NCBI RefSeq assembly: GCF_015752315.1
Contig: NZ_JADOVJ010000001.1
Coordinates: forward strand, 3,712,501 to 3,776,500
Reading direction: 5' to 3'
DNA length: 64,000 nucleotides
DNA from: Nocardioides luteus
GTDB lineage: Bacteria > Actinomycetota > Actinomycetes > Propionibacteriales > Nocardioidaceae
This document shows, one piece after another, positions 63,290-64,000 of this stretch. A program made the translations under genes and the position numbers. Within the stretch, counting starts at the first letter, position 1. Each line of letters opens with the position of its first letter. The notes beneath the pieces were generated by a model. It was not told the origin of the DNA and ran no database searches. It saw nothing but the letters and a program-made list of their open reading frames with translations.

Positions 63290-63898
63290 ATGTCGAACCC
63301 ACCCGCCGAGGCGACCGACGAGCACTTCCGCAGCGAGGACTGGTACGCAGCAGATCTCACCGGGGCGAGGTTCGTCGACTGCGTCTTCACCGACGTCGAC
63401 CTGACCGAGGCGACGACGTCGGCCGCGCTCTTCGAGAACTGCGTCTTCCACGGCGGCCGGTTCAACGCCTCGACCCACGTCGGCTCGGCATTCGTCGGCT
63501 GCGACTTCCGGCGGACCAACTTCTTCGACGCGACCTTCGACGGCTGCAAGCTCAGTGGCACCGAGTTCTCGGACTGCACCCTGCGGCCGCTGAAGGTCAC
63601 CGGAGGCGTCTGGCGCGGGGTCTCGCTGCGCGGAGCCAACCTCGCCCGGCTCGACCTCTCCGGGCTGGATCTTCGCGATGCCGACCTGTCGCTGGCCGAC
63701 CTCACCGACGCGGTGCTGCGAGACGCGCAGCTCGGCGGAGCCACGGTCCAGGAGACAACGCTGCACGGCGCCGATCTCCGCGGCGCCGACCTCGACCGCG
63801 TCGACCTCACCGTGGCATCGCTGCGCGGCACGAAGCTCGACCTCGCCGGAGCCGTGCTGCTCGCCGAGCTGCACGGCGCGGAGGTCGACTCGGTCTGA
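63290..63898 (+). CDS. Pentapeptide-repeat protein
   Basis: A 202-residue protein made of A(D/N)LxX pentapeptide repeats, for example ADLTGARFVDCVF, GANLARLDLSGLDLRDADLSLADLTDAVLRDA and GADLRGADLDRVDLT. These should fold into a right-handed quadrilateral beta-helix. Some family members shield DNA gyrase, but most have no known role. Two Cys-containing repeats (DCVFTDVDL, GCDFRRTNF) break the pattern. The ATG at 63290 with GGGTGGG upstream is preferred over a GTG directly after the previous stop. Confidence 0.9.
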   Translation: MSNPPAEATDEHFRSEDWYAADLTGARFVDCVFTDVDLTEATTSAALFENCVFHGGRFNASTHVGSAFVGCDFRRTNFFDATFDGCKLSGTEFSDCTLRPLKVTGGVWRGVSLRGANLARLDLSGLDLRDADLSLADLTDAVLRDAQLGGATVQETTLHGADLRGADLDRVDLTVASLRGTKLDLAGAVLLAELHGAEVDSV

Positions 63899-63915
63899 CC
63901 GCGAGCGCCGCGACC

Positions 63916-64000
63916 TCAGCGGTCGGCCGAGGCCTCGCGGACGGCCTTGGCCATGGAGATGCCGGCGGCGATCAGGCCGAGGCCGGTGATGAAGTCGTCG
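63916..64000 (-). CDS. 3' end of a minus-strand gene, start outside window
   Basis: An open minus-strand frame enters from the right edge and ends at a TGA at 63916-63918. It encodes about 27 C-terminal residues, ending GLGLIAAGISMAKAVREASADR. The fragment is amphipathic and too short to assign. It is convergent with the pentapeptide-repeat gene. Confidence 0.55.
   Translation of the reverse strand, partial: DDFITGLGLIAAGISMAKAVREASADR

Noticed and set aside
62150..63874. Minus-strand open frame of 574 codons
   Set aside because: It is antisense to the PhaC-like hydrolase and the pentapeptide-repeat gene, both of which have clear motifs.

Overview
The window is high-GC actinobacterial DNA. 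It looks like a member of the Nocardioidaceae or a close relative (inference). Supporting signs are many GTG starts, C+ (four-cysteine) forms of L28 and L32, an F420 gene (cofC/fbiD), an NdgR-type IclR regulator beside leuCD, and a gene order that matches the conserved actinobacterial run rpmB / DAK2 / recG / rsmD / coaD / DUF177 / rpmF / rnc / mutM and thiL / RAM protein / ddl / gpsA / plsC / cofC / leuD / leuC / ndgR / gltX.

Layout. 1-4.7 kb: a very large HAD-glycosyltransferase fusion, open at the left edge, and a GT8 glycosyltransferase. 5.0-7.4 kb: mutM, rnc, rpmF and DUF177. 7.5-21.4 kb: a surface-glycan locus with GT-C membrane glycosyltransferases, two MprF/AglD-type membrane proteins, GT4 and GT2 enzymes, a YfhO-type membrane protein and two methyltransferases. 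This locus sits exactly between DUF177 and coaD. 21.4-28.0 kb: coaD, rsmD, recG, a FakA-like DAK2 protein, one more methyltransferase, and rpmB. 28.0-33.9 kb: thiL, a stand-alone RAM-domain protein, an atypical D-Ala-D-Ala ligase homologue, and a three-gene operon (alpha/beta hydrolase, membrane-anchored Mur ligase, Ddl-type ATP-grasp enzyme). 34.0-38.7 kb: a Cys/Met PLP enzyme, gamma-glutamyltransferase and a secreted GH18 chitinase. 38.8-46.5 kb: gpsA, plsC, cofC, a Lys/Ala/Pro-rich basic protein where hupB is expected, a membrane-anchored propeller-like protein, leuD, leuC and the IclR regulator. 46.5-57.3 kb: a coupled DNA-repair operon (Ada-AlkA fusion, Ogt, lipoprotein), an LCP protein, hutH and hutU, a YihY-type membrane protein, and two divergent regulator/enzyme pairs. 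57.3-64.0 kb: tRNA-Glu (two copies) and tRNA-Gln, a CPBP protease, gltX, a FAH-family hydrolase, an unassigned protein, a PhaC-like hydrolase, a pentapeptide-repeat protein, and the end of one more gene.

How it works together. Glycan genes have been inserted at several joints of a conserved housekeeping block. They probably build and export a lipid-linked cell-surface polysaccharide, which an LCP-type ligase such as the one at 49.1 kb could attach to the wall. The most unusual signals are a pair of inverted, covarying, multi-hairpin elements at 18.35-18.85 kb, the hydrolase / membrane Mur ligase / Ddl operon at 30.5-33.9 kb, an rnc gene whose catalytic signature lies upstream of every ATG/GTG/TTG codon, and a hupB-position gene that keeps the basic tail but lacks the HU fold.
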